DNA of 43,874 nt. Source: Ettlia oleoabundans. Taxonomy: Eukaryota > Chlorophyta > Chlorophyceae > Chlamydomonadales. Below the pieces are notes generated by a model. It made no database searches, was not told the origin of the DNA, and saw only the letters and a program-made list of their open reading frames with translations. This document shows positions 20,723 to 33,500 of the stretch, piece by piece. Both the position numbers and the translations under genes were made by a program. The stretch covers positions 3,433-47,306 of the forward strand of contig JAAMXP010001235.1 of NCBI GenBank assembly GCA_019693395.1, in the 5' to 3' direction. Each line of letters starts with the position of its first letter. Position 1 is the first letter of the stretch.

Positions 20723-22380
20723 ATGGTGGCGGCTGGCCTGACCGCAGTTGCCGACAGATTTCTAAACCACCCGACACCTGCGACAACGCATTCCACCCCT
20801 GCACGCCCTCCTACTATGCAGGAGACTTCAACCAGCAAGTCCCACACACACGACGCGCTCATCCGCTCCCACCTTCAATTCTTGCTCAAACCCACGCATT
20901 ACGTTAGCGCCAAGGTGACATATGCGCGCCGCCAGGTCCTACCACCTTCCACCCAGGGCGGGAGCGGTTCTCGCCATAGCGACCACCCTGTCGCTTCCTT
21001 GCATCTACCACTCCTTCTCCCTATTAAGCCGCACAATATAGAAGCTCAAACCGTGCACTTGCCATGCTCAGCCCCGCATCTTGCCATCCATCCCTCACAC
21101 CCCTTATGTTTTGCAGCTGGCCCGGGATGTGGAGCTGTGTCTGCTGCGGCATAGCCTGGCCTCGGGGCAAGAGCTCTGCAGTGCGCAGCAGCTGGCTCCC
21201 AAGCTGGCAGCCCGTGGCCATACCGTGAGGCTGGTCAGATCGTCAGGGGGCGGAAGTGGCACCGCCGCCTTTCGCAACCTGCGGCACACCTTCATCCTGG
21301 TGACGCCGCCGTTGCAGTCGGGGCACGTGCATCAGGCGCCTGAGCTCATCGTGGACCCACACTTTGCTTGCCAGGTGGGGCTGGGTCAGCAGCTACATTT
21401 GCACGTTGCTGGCCCCACTTTCGTTGTCAGTCCAGTGCCCTGCGAGCAGCTGCACTGCTGACGCCTGTTGTAAGCCGGGCCCTACAGTTGAGCAACGCTT
21501 CTTGCCCGCATCCAACTGAGGCATGCTTGTGTACCTGCAGTTTGTGGTGGCCAGCCCCTCCCCACGGTATGCGGCGCTTCAGCGCTCGCTGCCCCAGGCC
21601 TTTGTGGGGGGCATGGATCAGCTGCTCTTGGTGGTGGAATGGGTGTGCAGGTGCGGGGTGTGGGCTGTGTTTCCTAATAAGAAGGTTGACCCTTGCCTTA
21701 ATGGCCAAGGAGGGGCAGCTGCGCTCCGTACACATAATTGGGGACCTGGCAGTGTGGCAGCAACCCGCTGCGAACCTTAGGAGGGTTTACTGCTCACCGT
21801 CATCACTCTGTGCAGGGAGATGGAGTTGAGCTTCCAGCAGCAGGGTCAGGCGCTGCCACCCTGGCGGGAGCACAGGGCCACGCTGACCAAGTGGCAGCCG
21901 CGCAGGGAGGCGCTGCGCCCTGTCACAGCTGCTGGCATAGGCACCAGCGGCGCTGGTGGCTCACCTGCAGCCTCACCGCCTGGAACCTGCAGCTGCCACG
22001 GCAGCGGTGCAGCCCATGCTGCGTCGGCGGTGGGAGGTGCAGGCACGCCTCAATGCCGTGCTGGTGCTGAGGTGCAGTGCTGGTCTCCGGACAACATGCT
22101 GCTGCAGCGTGCAGCCACCCTCCCGTACGGCACACCCATCACACGAACCGAGTTCCACCAGCCCAACTTGGGTGGGGAGCAGCCGCGCCGCACCTCCCTA
22201 CTGTCCCGGAGCCTCGAGGCGGCAGGGCTCTGCCGCAGCACCAGCGGCCCCTTAGGCCACTCGCAACTGGCGACCCCTGCTTTCTGGGCTGGCCGCAGCG
22301 ATGATGGCAGCACGGTCAGCGGCATGCTCCCTGGGAACTGGTCGCAGCCGCGCATTCATGTTGTGCGGCGCAGCGCTTAA
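20723..22380 (+). CDS. DUF506 / PDDEXK_6 family protein
   Basis: Plant- and alga-specific PDDEXK-like nuclease superfamily of unknown biochemical role. Four exons, 20723-20914, 21117-21374, 21541-21650 and 21816-22380, join in phase to give 374 residues. Seen: an N-terminal Thr/Ser/Pro-rich stretch, LARDVELCLLRHSLAS, GHTVRLVRSS (about 98-107), FRNLRHTFILVTPP, then the family core ELIVDPHFACQFVVASPSP with YAALQRSLPQAFVGGMDQL, and the closing PPWREHRATLTKWQPR (about 201-216). The final 160 residues are low-complexity Gly/Ala/Ser/Pro with no recognised domain. The conserved IVD aspartate is the presumed superfamily active-site position; activity is not established for the family. No membrane segment or signal peptide is seen. 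Confidence 0.87.
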
Positions 22381-23559
22381 AAGGCGCCGCAATGTGGCAT
22401 GTTGGCACCTTGCGTGCCCGAGCTTCCCACGATATGGCCCCAGTGCAACAAGCGCTCACCCTGACGGGCGAGCTCACCTCATCTGCCATCTGGGCCAATG
22501 AGACTAGGCCCTTCCTTCCCCGCCTGGCCGATGCCATCCATTTTTGCACCAGAAGGCGCCCATCACTTGTCAGCGAGCTGCCACAGTACCGCCTTGGTCT
22601 GCTGCGGGCGTCCTCGGCGCTGGCCCCCATCCTCCTGGTACTCTTGTGCTTTTCCATTTGATAAGCGCCGCTGGCCCCCCTCCCCCCCCCCCCCCCCAAA
22701 CACACACACGCACCTCCCCATTTTATTACCGGCCCCACATCGTCCTGCCCTTAACATTGCCTGCTTAGGCAGGCAGTGCGGTGCAGGGGACTTGCATGCA
22801 CGGCAGGTTTTGAATACCCACTGCTTGCTAGCCTGCCCACAGTTTTGCCCCAGTGCCTGACTCACGACCGCACTGCGCTGATTTCTCTCGTCAGGCTTGA
22901 AAGCCTTGAAGGCTGGCCCATTACCCATGCTTAGCCTCCACGCTACCAAATACACCCATGCCGCTTTTTGCCCCGCCACAAGGGGTCGCTGCGGCACTTT
23001 GCCAAAACCTATGGTGTGCAGGAGCCTATTAGACGCAGGCCTTGCGATTTGGCCTCCAGTCAAGCCCTGCCCCAACAGCAGCACCTATCTCAGTTCAATG
23101 CATGCAGCACCCACCAGTTTTGTCCCACCTAACTCTCCACACTTGTTCCCCTGTCGCGCACAGACCACCCAGTTCATGCTAACACCCAAAATTTCTCCCA
23201 TATCCCTATTCATGCACTATCTTTTTATCAGCACCTTTTCAACCCTCTTGTCACCATGCATGCTTGCTATGGACAACCCCCATCTGTACATGCCAGCCAG
23301 GCACCTGTTCCCTTCCGTCTGCTGCAGCTAAAAGTCAGTACACTACTAGCACACGGTTGGCAGATGCCGATGTCATGGTAATACATCGAATCAGAATGTG
23401 TCCAAGTACAGAGTAATTTCAGCAAGTCTTAATGAGGGAATCACACAAAAGGGTCGTTGTGGGAGATTGAAGCAGCAAGGGACAACTGAAGGGCCGGTGC
23501 ATAGGACAGGAACAAGGAGAGGCCAGGTACAGTCGCTGTCCCTGCTAGACTGGGTGCTC
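22381..23559. other. Long convergent intergenic region
   Basis: About 1.2 kb between the DUF506 gene (+) and the AIG2-like gene (-). It holds a poly-C run with a CA-rich flank near 22674-22712 and a pyrimidine-rich, less GC-rich segment (about 22900-23330). An 89-codon frame beginning 12 bp after the DUF506 stop (22392-22661) has no recognisable homology and may be 3' UTR. No RNA gene is seen. Confidence 0.55.
22674..22697. repeat. Poly-C tract
   Basis: A run of 7 C, one T and 16 C, followed by a CA-rich stretch. Such runs are prone to slippage and sequencing error. Confidence 0.9.
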
Positions 23560-24529
23560 CTATGCCTCTGCCTCCTCCTGTTCTTGCAAGGATGTGGGCT
23601 CAAACTCGCCTTTCCAGCGCCGCTGCATCCGTACATCTGCCGCAAAGCCGGTGCACATCTCAACGTATCTTACCAGCTCTTGTCGGCGAAACTCTTCGGG
23701 GTCCCACTCCCCATGGAGGTAGCTGCGCAGTGCATCCTGCCACAAGTACACGGTGGTGGAACAGCTGACGCCAGGTCCCAGCTGTGCCTCCACGCTTTCC
23801 TTGTAGTACTCCTCCCCCTCAAACTGGTCAAACATCTGGGAAGGGAGGGGAGGCAGCAGGCGCAGGTCATGGGGCAGCGGTGAAGGGAGCACACCAGCAA
23901 TGGAGATGAGATGGACAAAGAGGCACAAGGAAAGGGCGATGTGTGGTGAGAACGATGTGAATGATTGCCTTCCAACTGGGTGGCATGTGTCAGCTACCAG
24001 GCATAGAGCAAGGGTAAGGCCCGCTGTGCTGACATGGCAGCCTCAGGGTGCGCTGCCCAGCTTGCCGCACCTCCAGCTCATCTGGCTGCAGCTCAAACAG
24101 CACTACACCCTGAACTCTGGAATCAGGGGCCGCCCTGATGGTGCCAGGGAATACCTGCCCATGCATGGCACAGTGTGTGCAGGGTTGGAGAAGCACAACC
24201 AGGCCAACTCCCAGTCTGGTAGGGGACAAAAATGGATAGGCAGGTTTGCGCATGACACAGCCCCGCCAAATCTGACCTGGCCCCTGATGCGATATCGCTG
24301 GTAGCCTTGGATCACTGCCGGCTCCATCCTGGGCACTCGATTAATCAGCGCCTTGAGCACCTGCGGGCAGTGGGGTGGCGGCATCGACCCAAGTGGCGGG
24401 GGCGGTGGTGAGGCGCGTGCGCTTGCCTTGGCACTGCCGCTGTCTGGGCCAGCAATTTATCATCTTTCAAAGGTGGCGAATTGCGCATACCTCTGGGTAC
24501 ATGAGGGTGCCATAGACAAAGGTAGCCAT
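23560..24529 (-). CDS. AIG2-like / gamma-glutamylcyclotransferase-fold protein
   Basis: Four exons, 24529-24491, 24360-24277, 24154-24071 and 23835-23560, join in phase 0 to give 160 residues, typical for plant AIG2-like proteins. Seen: MATFVYGTLMYPE with the YGTL motif that binds substrate backbone in this fold, then AVIQGYQRYRIRGQ, VFPGTIRAAPDSRVQGVVLF, ELQPDELEMFDQFEGEEYY (the conserved acidic D/E-F-E block), and an Arg/Glu-rich C-terminal helix. Family members cleave gamma-glutamyl or epsilon-amine amides; the substrate here is unknown. Each intron falls where plant AIG2-like genes would tolerate one, and the joined frame reads without gaps. Confidence 0.88.
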
Positions 24530-24780
24530 GGTAGAGTCGAGAGTTGGGCCTGCTGGCAGGGGCAGCAGGTGGGGCACAGCCAAGCAGGGGTGCCTGTCTT
24601 GTGGCAAAAGCAGGTTGCTTCTAGTGCACCGCCTGCTAGCTGCGTTTTGCCTCCTGAGACAAGCTGCGGTACACACTTTCAGACACAAAGCGGCTCCTCG
24701 AGTTAGGGATAGAGTTGGCTGTATAAAAAAGTCACGCTTGATCCCGCACGACTGCAATTGGCCAGTGGGTCATCCGCAAT

Positions 24781-27138
24781 GCAAGCTCAGCAAGAGCAAG
24801 TACAAGAGTCTTGCCGCATTGAGAGCGCAGCATGCACGGCACATGCAACACATGCTGCTGCAGGTTCCGCTTCAGATGGTGAGTTTCGGAAGCAACCTTC
24901 TATCGACCGGGTCAATCCGCCTCCCCATTACTATCCTTAAGTCACTCTTCACAGTCAAATGGCCAAGAAGGGAAAGAAACAAAAGCGCGTGCAGCCAGCA
25001 GTTCCTGGAGTGGTGAACAAAGGTGTCTGCAGGCCTAAAAAGGCGAAGTTTGCACCACGCGCCGCTGTCGCGCTGGCAGCAGCTCGGCCGACAACTGAGG
25101 CTGCACCGTCTGCCCCAGGCAAGAAGTGGTGTTCGAACTCAACGGCAGGAACACAGGGTTCTGCACAAGCCTGGTCGGCTTGCATTGAGCAGCCTGGGGC
25201 CATCTAGCAGCGACTGGCAGCAGAAGAAGCCGTCAGCGTCTAACAGCACTGCTGTTGAGCTGCAGCTGTATGTTAATCTGTTCGAGCATGTTGACCCCTT
25301 CACTCCACACTCGCCAGGTGGCCAGCTTGCTTTTGCTTTATGCTGCGTCTTCCTTCGGCTGCAACAGGGTTGCCTGCTGCTCCCTCATTAGTCTCCCGGC
25401 TGTTGCTTGCGGCATGGCCTGTTTGCTTTTTCTGCCCTGCCGATCACCCAGCTGCCCTGCGGTGCTCCTTGTGCAGCAGCCACGCATTGCAGGTCCAGCC
25501 TGGAGGCCGGCCGGGTGTACATCTGCTTAGATGCACATTTGCTGCGCAACATCAACCAGAGCGGCATGGAGGAGGCCTGGGCAGCGGTGGAGGGCGCTGG
25601 TGGTGATGTGGTGCAGATGTTGGTGCCACTGGTGAGAATTCTGTCTCCTAGCATGCCTGCCCCCACCGCATGCGTTGCGCGATGTGTTAATGCATACCGG
25701 AATGTGCTTGAGTCATACACAATCTCCTTTGGGTGCAGCCAGGTTCTCTGTCGCGCTAGCTTTGCTGTTGCATGTTTCGGGTAGTGCTTGAACTTGAAGA
25801 TTTGATCTCTTGGTGCTCAAGGTTCCATCCACGCTTGCCTCAAGCTCTGCTGTTAACTCATTGCAACGCCACCATGCTATTTCCCCATGGCGCTGCTGCA
25901 GAAAGTAGTCGCGGATCTGCGATCGCTGGCAAAGCAAGGTCGTCCGGGCGCAGAGGAAGGCTATGAGCTGCTGCAGCGGATGATGAGCACACATCATTGC
26001 TGCCGTGTCCAGCGGTGAGCACAATGGGCCAACCAGCACTTGCGCGGATATTGCAGCTGGGTTTTTGCTTGCACACTGGAGCCCTGCTAGTTTGGTGGCG
26101 GTCTGGCAAGTTGAGCAGCACTGCCTGACATTCTACCTGCTACCGTGCTGCCACCTGCACATGCCGATAGCCAGGTGCTCAAGCTGTCGGGTTCCTGCGC
26201 TTTCAGGCAGAACTGCTGCAGGCATACGGCCAGGGGCCGTTCCTATTGTGCTGGTCCGTCTCAGCTAGACGTCACACCTCACTTATCGCCCCGATGCTGT
26301 TGGCTGCAACGATGCAGGGAGGATGAGCAGCCACACCTCTTCCCAGTCAAGTGGGAAGCCAGCGCCTGAACGACGCCACTCTGGACTGCGTCTTCTACTT
26401 CAGTGGCTTGGGAGCGCGGGCGGGTGCTGCTGGTATCTTGCCAGTGGAGGGGGTATGGGCGCAGCAGGCATGGCCTTGCACAGCCTGGTGGTCGCTACCT
26501 TCCATGGCAGCCCATTGCACCTCCAACGTTACAACCAAAGATGTGGATAGGCGCCAATGGTTGGCATTTTTGCACATTGTTTGTGCTCTGTTGTGCGTCT
26601 TTACTGCCTGAAAACACTGCAGGTTTATCTTTTGACTGGGAAGGGGCGCTTGAAGGAGCTAGCGCAGCAGAACAGCACCCCAACCATACATCCCACGGAG
26701 CTGCCACGCACTCTGGAAGCAATGATGTTCCGGGCCGGAGGCTGCGGCGGCACTGGCTCCCCTGCGCTGCCTCCCTTTGCCGATGCTGCAAATGTAGTGG
26801 CTACTGATGCGGGTTTGCGAGCGGCAACCCGCGCCGCTTTTGATTCCACGCCTTGGTCCCTTGTGCTTGATCGCGAGCTGGCGCTTCTGCTGCTCAGCCG
26901 TGGGTTCCAGGGGGCTGCGCTGGGTGCTCCTCACCTGTCTTACAGCAGGGATGCGTTTGCTGCATTTGCTGAGCGCATGAAGCAGCCATTGAAGCGCGTG
27001 CTGCTGGTGGCAACGCAGCTGCTGGCTGGCGCAATGATGACGCCACCTGCTGCAGCCGGCCGCATGGCGGCTGCAGCTGCGGCGCTGGCTCCACAACTGC
27101 GGCAGCGCGATGGTCCCATGTTGCTGTGCCCGCAGTGA
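24781..27138 (+). CDS. Unresolved multi-exon gene, function unknown
   Basis: Coding character is clear in pieces, but I could not complete one model. Well-bounded candidate exons are 25493-25631 (SSLEAGRVYICLDAHLL ... VVQMLVPL), 25902-26014 (KVVADLRSLAKQGRPGAEEG onward, joining the previous one in phase 0) and 26623-27138 (VYLLTGKGRLKELAQQNS onward, stop at 27136-27138). The last is Ala/Leu-rich, with SPALPPFADAANVVATDAGL and ERMKQPLKRVLLVATQLLAG. Possible 5' exons start at ATG 24781 or ATG 24960 (lysine-rich MAKKGKKQKRVQ). I do not recognise a domain. The region may hold two genes. The exact limits given are the outermost supported points. Confidence 0.4.
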
Positions 27139-28011
27139 TAACACCAGTGTGCAAGTGCCTGCATGGCTGCAGAAGCTGCATTGCTAGCAACAGCATCAAC
27201 AAAGAGCAGAGGTGGCCTGTTTTTGCAATGGTTGCGGACCCATGGCCAGGGCCAGCATGTTTGTCTTTTGCGAATATTAGCAACCTTTGCAACGCTCCTG
27301 CTGCCTAGGCCACATGCGGTCTCTTTCAGAACGCCATACTTCTACTCTCCTAGCTGTGCCTGCTGCAAACGACATTACATATTTCTCTGTTTCTGCTTGC
27401 TGCAAAATGGGCCGCTAAGAGATATTAGTGATAATGCTTCGCCTGAACCTGCGTGCAACTGCTCTTGTCACAAAGTGCCCCTACAGTAACATGTCTTATG
27501 CTTGGCATGGCCTTATACAAAACAACCTTGTTCAGCCTCAACAGTAGAGCAGTCAAGTACGATACAATGCCCCTGGATTAGAGCATTCCGGGACCCCCGT
27601 TAGCTGTGCTTTTCATCAGTGACTTCGAGGCCAATAGCTAATAGCTTTTCATGAGTTATGTGTTTCAAGCCTTTCTTGTGAGACTCAATTACCTGCAACA
27701 GTAGCTGAGGTTTGCCTGGCTGTGCACAAAGCCTGAGAGCTGAGCATGCCCTGTTCCGGCCAAATAGAGCTGATGGTAATCTGGACAAACCTTAGCCCTC
27801 TTAAATACTAATTGGTATGCACGCCAAACCAATCACAGGAATATGTGCATGCAATATATACTTGGAACAAAGGGACACGTCTGTTTCAAGTCCTGTCCCT
27901 GGCAGCGCCCGCCACATGCAGTACAACTGTCGTAGTTTGTGTGTCCTGTAAACGCCTGGAATATGTCCTCATCGTCAGCAGCAATCGGCTGTGTCATACG
28001 ATCGTGTCATT
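27139..28011. other. Intergenic region upstream of VTE1
   Basis: About 870 bp, less GC-rich than the surroundings. A 62-codon minus-strand frame (27600-27788) has no ATG-supported start or recognisable homology. I see no RNA gene or repeat here. Confidence 0.5.
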
Positions 28012-30134
28012 ATGGCAGCGTGCCACGGAATGGTGCAGCTTGCTCCTCCGGCGTTCCAGCACTCCCGCACCGCAGCTCTGCAGGCGCTGTGGCCGCACAC
28101 AGCTACCAGACCAGTATCAAAGCGATCAGAACGACACTGCGCGTGCGCCGTGAGGGCGGTGGCGCAAAATGGAGGAGACCGCCGCCAGCCTTGGCGTACA
28201 CCACACAGCGGCTACCACTGGGACGGCACCCCCCGCCGCTTCTTTGAGGGCTGGTACTTCAAGGTCACACTGCCGGGGGACGGCCAGAGCTTTGCGTTGA
28301 TCTACAGCGTCGAGGACCCACTGGGCAACAACAAGCATAGCGGTGTGGGGGCGCAGGTGATGGGCCCTGACGACGGCTACCTCCTGCAGTACAGCCCGCA
28401 GGTATGCAAGCCAACCAAAAAGGGGGAGAGCTTCTTTTGCTTCATGAGGACGCCTTGGCTGATATCTGAAAGCTATGACATCTAGGCGTACTCGACTCCT
28501 CGGGGACAGTGTGGCTTGGGGTCCGGTTTCGTTGGGAGCGTCTGCCTGCTCCAGTAGCAGAGCACCCTTTGGTGCTGTCCACCCCCTGGTTGCCTGCCCC
28601 CCTGCCTCGCCATTGCTGCAGGTAGAGCAGTTCTGGGCGGACAAACGGGATCTGGCACTGGGCGCGGTATTTAAGCAGCGCTCCCCAACCCAGCCCCTCA
28701 GCGATTTGAAGCAGCCGCTGCCGCCGCTCCAGTTTGAGGCGGGCGTGGAGCAGGGCTTCCAGGCCACCACCACCTGGCACCAGGGCAACGTAGTGATGCA
28801 AGAGGCGGGCGCCAGCGGCACCCTGCACTCGACCGTTGGCAGCTGCCGCTGGGCGTTCTCTGTGAAGCCTGTGGTGGGCTGGGGCGACGTCGGCACACGG
28901 CAGAAGGCCACGGCTGGCTGGCTGGCGGCACTGCCGGTGTTTGAGCCTCACTGGCAGGTGGTCATGGCGCATGGGCTGGCCACAGGGTGGATAGAATGGG
29001 GCGGGAAGCGGTACGAGTTCACGGATGCGGCCCACTATGTGGTAAGCGCAGGTAGCTGGGGGGCAGCTGCAGGACAAGGTGCAATGCGTGGCTCAGCAGG
29101 ATTGAGATCAAGCAGCGTGGTGTGGTGTATTGGCACTTGTATGCTCGTCAAAGCTGGATTCGCAGTTAAATGCCATGTGTGCACTTCTCATTGGTGCTCC
29201 TCACTGTGCATGAAGTCCGCTTTGCTTCATCCTGTCACGAAGGAATCCTGCATCACCATCACTGCTTGGGGCACCCATTACACAGCCTTCCTCTGTGCTT
29301 ATGCCGCCTGCCAACTCACTGCCCGCTGGCCAGCTATCCATATGTCCCAGGAGAAGAATTGGGGCGGCGGCTTTCCGAGCCGCTGGTGCTGGGTGCAGTG
29401 CAACACATTTGAGGGAGAGCCCGACTGCAGTGTGACGGCTGTAGGCGCCCTGCGCGGCCTGTTGGGCGTGCCTGGCGTGGAGGAGAATGTGGGCATGATT
29501 GGCATCCACCACCGCGGCAAGTTTTATGAGTTTTTGCCCAACAATGGCAGCCTGAGCTGGGATGTGGACCCGTGGGGCCGTTGGCGCATCTCCGCGAGTA
29601 CCGCGCAGTATGAGGCGGTGGTGGAGGCAGTGTGTGAGGCACCCGGCACTCCGCTGCGTGCGCCCACCATGGACGAGGGGCTGGCGCCCTTCTGCCGCGA
29701 CTCATTCTGCGGAAAGGTGGGTGGCAGTGTGCGGCTGACAGGGCTGCAGCGAGCCAGCTCGTGGGTGCTGAGTAGGCAGGCAACAACTACACCACGTCCA
29801 GCACTCACTGCATGGAGCAAAACAACAGCTTTTTGAAGTGGCTGGCAACATCCACCCTCCACCCCACGCCACCAAACCACATCCTCTCCCTTGCGTGCCG
29901 TTGCAGGCACGCATACGTGTGTGGCCTGTTGGAGGGACTGGCGGCCCACCCATTTTGGACTGCACCAGCGCCGGCAATTCTGCAGCAGTGGAGGTTGGGG
30001 GTGGCCCCTGGTTCTCCCGCTGGCAGCAGGAGGCGGAGATGGCTGGACCCGTGAAGCAGCTGCTCAACTTGCCGCTGGATGTGGAGGCATTAGCAGACTG
30101 GATGCCCACAAAGCTGCGCCCCCCAGGATTGTAA
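28012..30134 (+). CDS. VTE1: Tocopherol cyclase
   Basis: Plastoglobule enzyme that closes the chromanol ring of tocopherols and plastochromanol (vitamin E pathway). Four exons, 28012-28401, 28622-29041, 29351-29716 and 29907-30134, all in phase 0, give 467 residues, close to plant VTE1 with its transit peptide. Seen: a Cys/Ala/Arg-rich N-terminus, TPHSGYHWDGTPRRFFEGWY then FKVTLPGDGQSFALIYSVED, QFWADKRDLALGAVFK, PVFEPHWQVVMAHGLATGWI, EKNWGGGFPSRWCWVQCNTF, GTPLRAPTMDEGLAPFCRDS and a C-terminus ending KLRPPGL, as in plant VTE1. ATG 28012 was chosen because upstream codons in the frame lack ATG. The stop overlaps a TGTAA, which may or may not be the poly(A) signal. Confidence 0.96.
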
Positions 30135-30533
30135 CTGTGATCTGCCTATATGCACGGCAAGTGATATCGATGATGTATGTCGCGCTCCTGTTGGCATCCT
30201 GCCTGACCCTGTCGGGCTTAAGACCAACTCAGGACTTTCTTTCATGGCTCACGTTTACATACATGGCGGGTTGGCATGGGTAGCTTTAAAAAGGGCAACA
30301 ACAGACCAAGACCAACTCAGGATTCCTGCAGCCTCTGCCAGCTGGCAGTGGGCAGCACTGCTGGCATCTGTTGCCTTAACGTCTACTCCAATTAACAAAT
30401 TGCGAGGAAGGAGTGTTGCTTTTGTGATCAGTTTGGTTGCGCTGTTTCGGCGAATTGTAGAGCTGGTCAAAGGACCCGAGGCATCTATCAACCTTCATTG
30501 CTGCGGCTGCTGCAAACCCTGACGGAGGTGGGC
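30135..30533. other. Intergenic region between VTE1 and RTTN
   Basis: About 400 bp in tandem orientation, with no supported gene. It should contain the VTE1 3' UTR and the rotatin promoter. Confidence 0.55.
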
Positions 30534-33500
30534 ATGGTGTCATTGAGCGAGAAGCTGGGTAAGTTGAGCCGATGCGTGTACCAAAGGCCCCGCAGCTCCT
30601 CCGCCTCCCTCGCACAGATGGGCAGGCTGTCGCGTACGATTACATCTGTAAATTGATACCATTTGGTTTCGAGCCGCCGCTTACCTGCCGCTGCCCAGCT
30701 GCCTGGCCGACATCGGTAACACATGCTTGCGCCCTGCAGCCCACCCGCTGTCGGAAGTGCGGCATCGTGCGCTTCGTAGCCTGAGTTTTAAGCTTGAACA
30801 CGGCTTGCTGAACTCACAAGCTGCCATCGCTGACCCGCCAGCGGTGGGCCTGGAGCACCTGTTGTCGTTCCTGGACCCAGCAGTGGGTGTCTGTGAGCCG
30901 GCAGATGCACTGCTGGTTGCCTTGGAGCTGCTCGATGGACTGGTCCGGCAACAAGCAGCGGCCCTGCCCCTGCTGTCGTTGGGTGCAGATCAAGTGCTCA
31001 TTCGAGTTGCTGACGCCGTGCCGGAATGCGCCACATCTGCCACCGCCTTGTTGGGCGCGCTGCTCTGCCAGCGAGGCCATGCGGCGCCAGATCCCGGCCT
31101 GCAGCGTGATAACAGCCCACCAGCAGTGCCAACGCTTCAACGTCATCAGCAGCAGCTGAGCAGCCCTGCACGACAGCAGGAGGCAACATACAGCTGGGAC
31201 AGCCCTGCAGATTGTGCAGGACCATCACCCCAGTGGTCCACTGCCGCATCTGCTCCACCGTCGGCCCTGCCGGTGCCCCACGCTACCTCGGCGCAGCCAT
31301 GTGGGGGTGCACTGGTGGCTTGCAGCAGGCATGTGCGGGCGGTGCAGCTAGCAGCCGGCGACTCGCAGCACTTACTTGACCTGGCGCTGCAGCTGGAGCA
31401 GGACGAGGAGGCGGTGGTGATGGCGGCTCTGGCCACCCTGGAATATGGAGTGCTGGCTGACATGCCAGCCGCAGCACTGGCGGGTGAGCCAGCCTTGATG
31501 CAGGCTTTACATCGTTTGCTGGAGGGCAGCTCGGCAGCTTCGCCCCATATGGTTGCCAAAGCACTGCAAGTCCTGCACGCATTTGCCTGCCAGCTAGAGG
31601 GGTCAGATGAGCCAGCAGCGGGCCAAGCGGAGCTGGCGCTTGCTCCATGGGCGTATCGCCCATTGCTGAGCTGCGCAGCTATGCTTTGCAATGCCTCTCT
31701 CCAGCATGCAGCGCTGCCAGCAGCTGTGGCACTGGTACGCTTGGTGCACCCAGCGGCGGGAGCACCAACCGGTACGGGCAGCACAGCAGCCATGGCTGCG
31801 CTTCTGGTGCCATTGACTGATGCCCTGCGCATAAGCTTGGTGAGCCGGACACTCTTACCCTGCAAGTAGCTGGGTTCAAAAAGACGAAGCAGGCTGAATT
31901 GCTGGCTGGGGCTCCTGACCTCTCAATATTTGCAACCCAACTAGCTCTGTGGTGCCTTCATGCATGTGGCAGGTGGCTGAATGCACCAGCGCCAACATTC
32001 CGCCACCAGAGGACTGGGCTTCAGGGTTCCATGCCCTAACGCTGGGCATGGGCAGCTGCGGAATTCTGCGCGTGGTGGCGGGCCTGCTGGAGGGCTGGCC
32101 GCAATTGGCGACCGTTCAGGTTGGTGTTGTAGTTCTTTGCAAGCTCTCCTGGAGGCTGTTAACACTGCAAATAGGCCCCTGAGTTCCACGGTGCCCTTCT
32201 CCCCTTCCTATCCGTGGCGCAGGCGTTGCCCGGGGTGCTGTGCGACATCCTGGCAGCGCTGGCAAGCAACCCGTCAGCATCACTGGCAGTGCCGGAAATC
32301 CTTCCATTTGCGCAGCGCTGCCTTCCCGACGTGCGGCCCGACACAGCTGCCCAGCTAGAGAGGGTTGCGGAGCTACAGCGGCTGAAGCAGGGCTTGTTAA
32401 GGTCTGTGCAGCAGTTGGCAAATGCGTCTGCTGCAGCGCTGGCAGCTGCATGCTGCAAAGATGTGCAGCAGCAGTTGCCAGCATTGGCACTGCTGTGCGA
32501 GCAGCAGCGACGGCATGCAGTCCTTGCCAGCTTGGCAGCAGCCAGCCGACATGCTGCACTGCCGGCTGCCGGTGCTCTGGCAGCTGCGCTGCTGCTACAC
32601 CATGACACTGGTGTGCGCCAGTCGGCCTTGGCGGCTCTTGCAGCAGCGGGAAGTAGCCATACCCTGCTGCAGCACCCAGCAGTTGCAGGCGGCGTGGTCA
32701 TGGCACTGGCAGATGAGCAGCCCCAGCGTGAGCTTGCAGCAGAGCTGTTGCGGGCGGTGATAGCAGGTATGCCAGCCCAGTGCTCCAGCGCTCTTATCCC
32801 TTGGGAGCCGTGGCTGCTATGCCAGGCCAGCTGCTCGGTGGCAGGATCATCCGTGAGCTGCCTGCTGGAGGCAGTGGCAGCACAGAAATACAATGCTTGG
32901 CAGCACATGGCCCCTGTGGCGCTGGCAATGTATCACAAGAACCCGGCTGTGGCCGCAGAGGCTGCCACCCAGCTGTTCAACCTCCTGGTGCAGCACCGCC
33001 CTCCTGGTGCAGCTGCTGACTCAATGCTGTTCAATCCACTGCCGTTTGACGGTTTTTTGATGCCCGCAAGCAGCGCATCACAGGCAGCCCAACACTGTGA
33101 CGCTGAGAGAGCTGCAGCAGCAATAGCTGCCAGGCTGTTCACAGCTGCTGATGTGCAGCAGCTGCTGGCAGTGATCCACAATCGGTCACTGCCACCTGGT
33201 CTGGCGGCTGCAGCACTGGGGCAGCTGTCCAACATCGCGGGTGATGAACGATTCTTAGCAATGCTTTCTAACCACTCAGGTTTGTGCTGGTGCTGTACGG
33301 TTGCTGCACTCAAGGGCAGATTATTGTTTTGACGTTGTAATGTGTCGCGCTTCTTGCCTAGTGCCAGAGCCACCCTTTGCCTCCCTGCCTCTGCAGTGCT
33401 GCCTGCCGTGCTGGAGCATGCCCTGGATGCTTCACCAGTGCACCAGGTGCAGCAACCTGCACTTGGTTGCCTGGTGGCTTTGCTGGAGCAGACGCAGCCA

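Noticed and set aside
22392..22661. 89-codon frame with a hydrophobic end, just after the DUF506 stop
   Set aside because: It begins 12 bp after a stop codon, has no homology I recognise, and is most simply 3' UTR sequence.
27600..27788. Small minus-strand frame upstream of VTE1
   Set aside because: No ATG start, no splice partners and no recognisable family.
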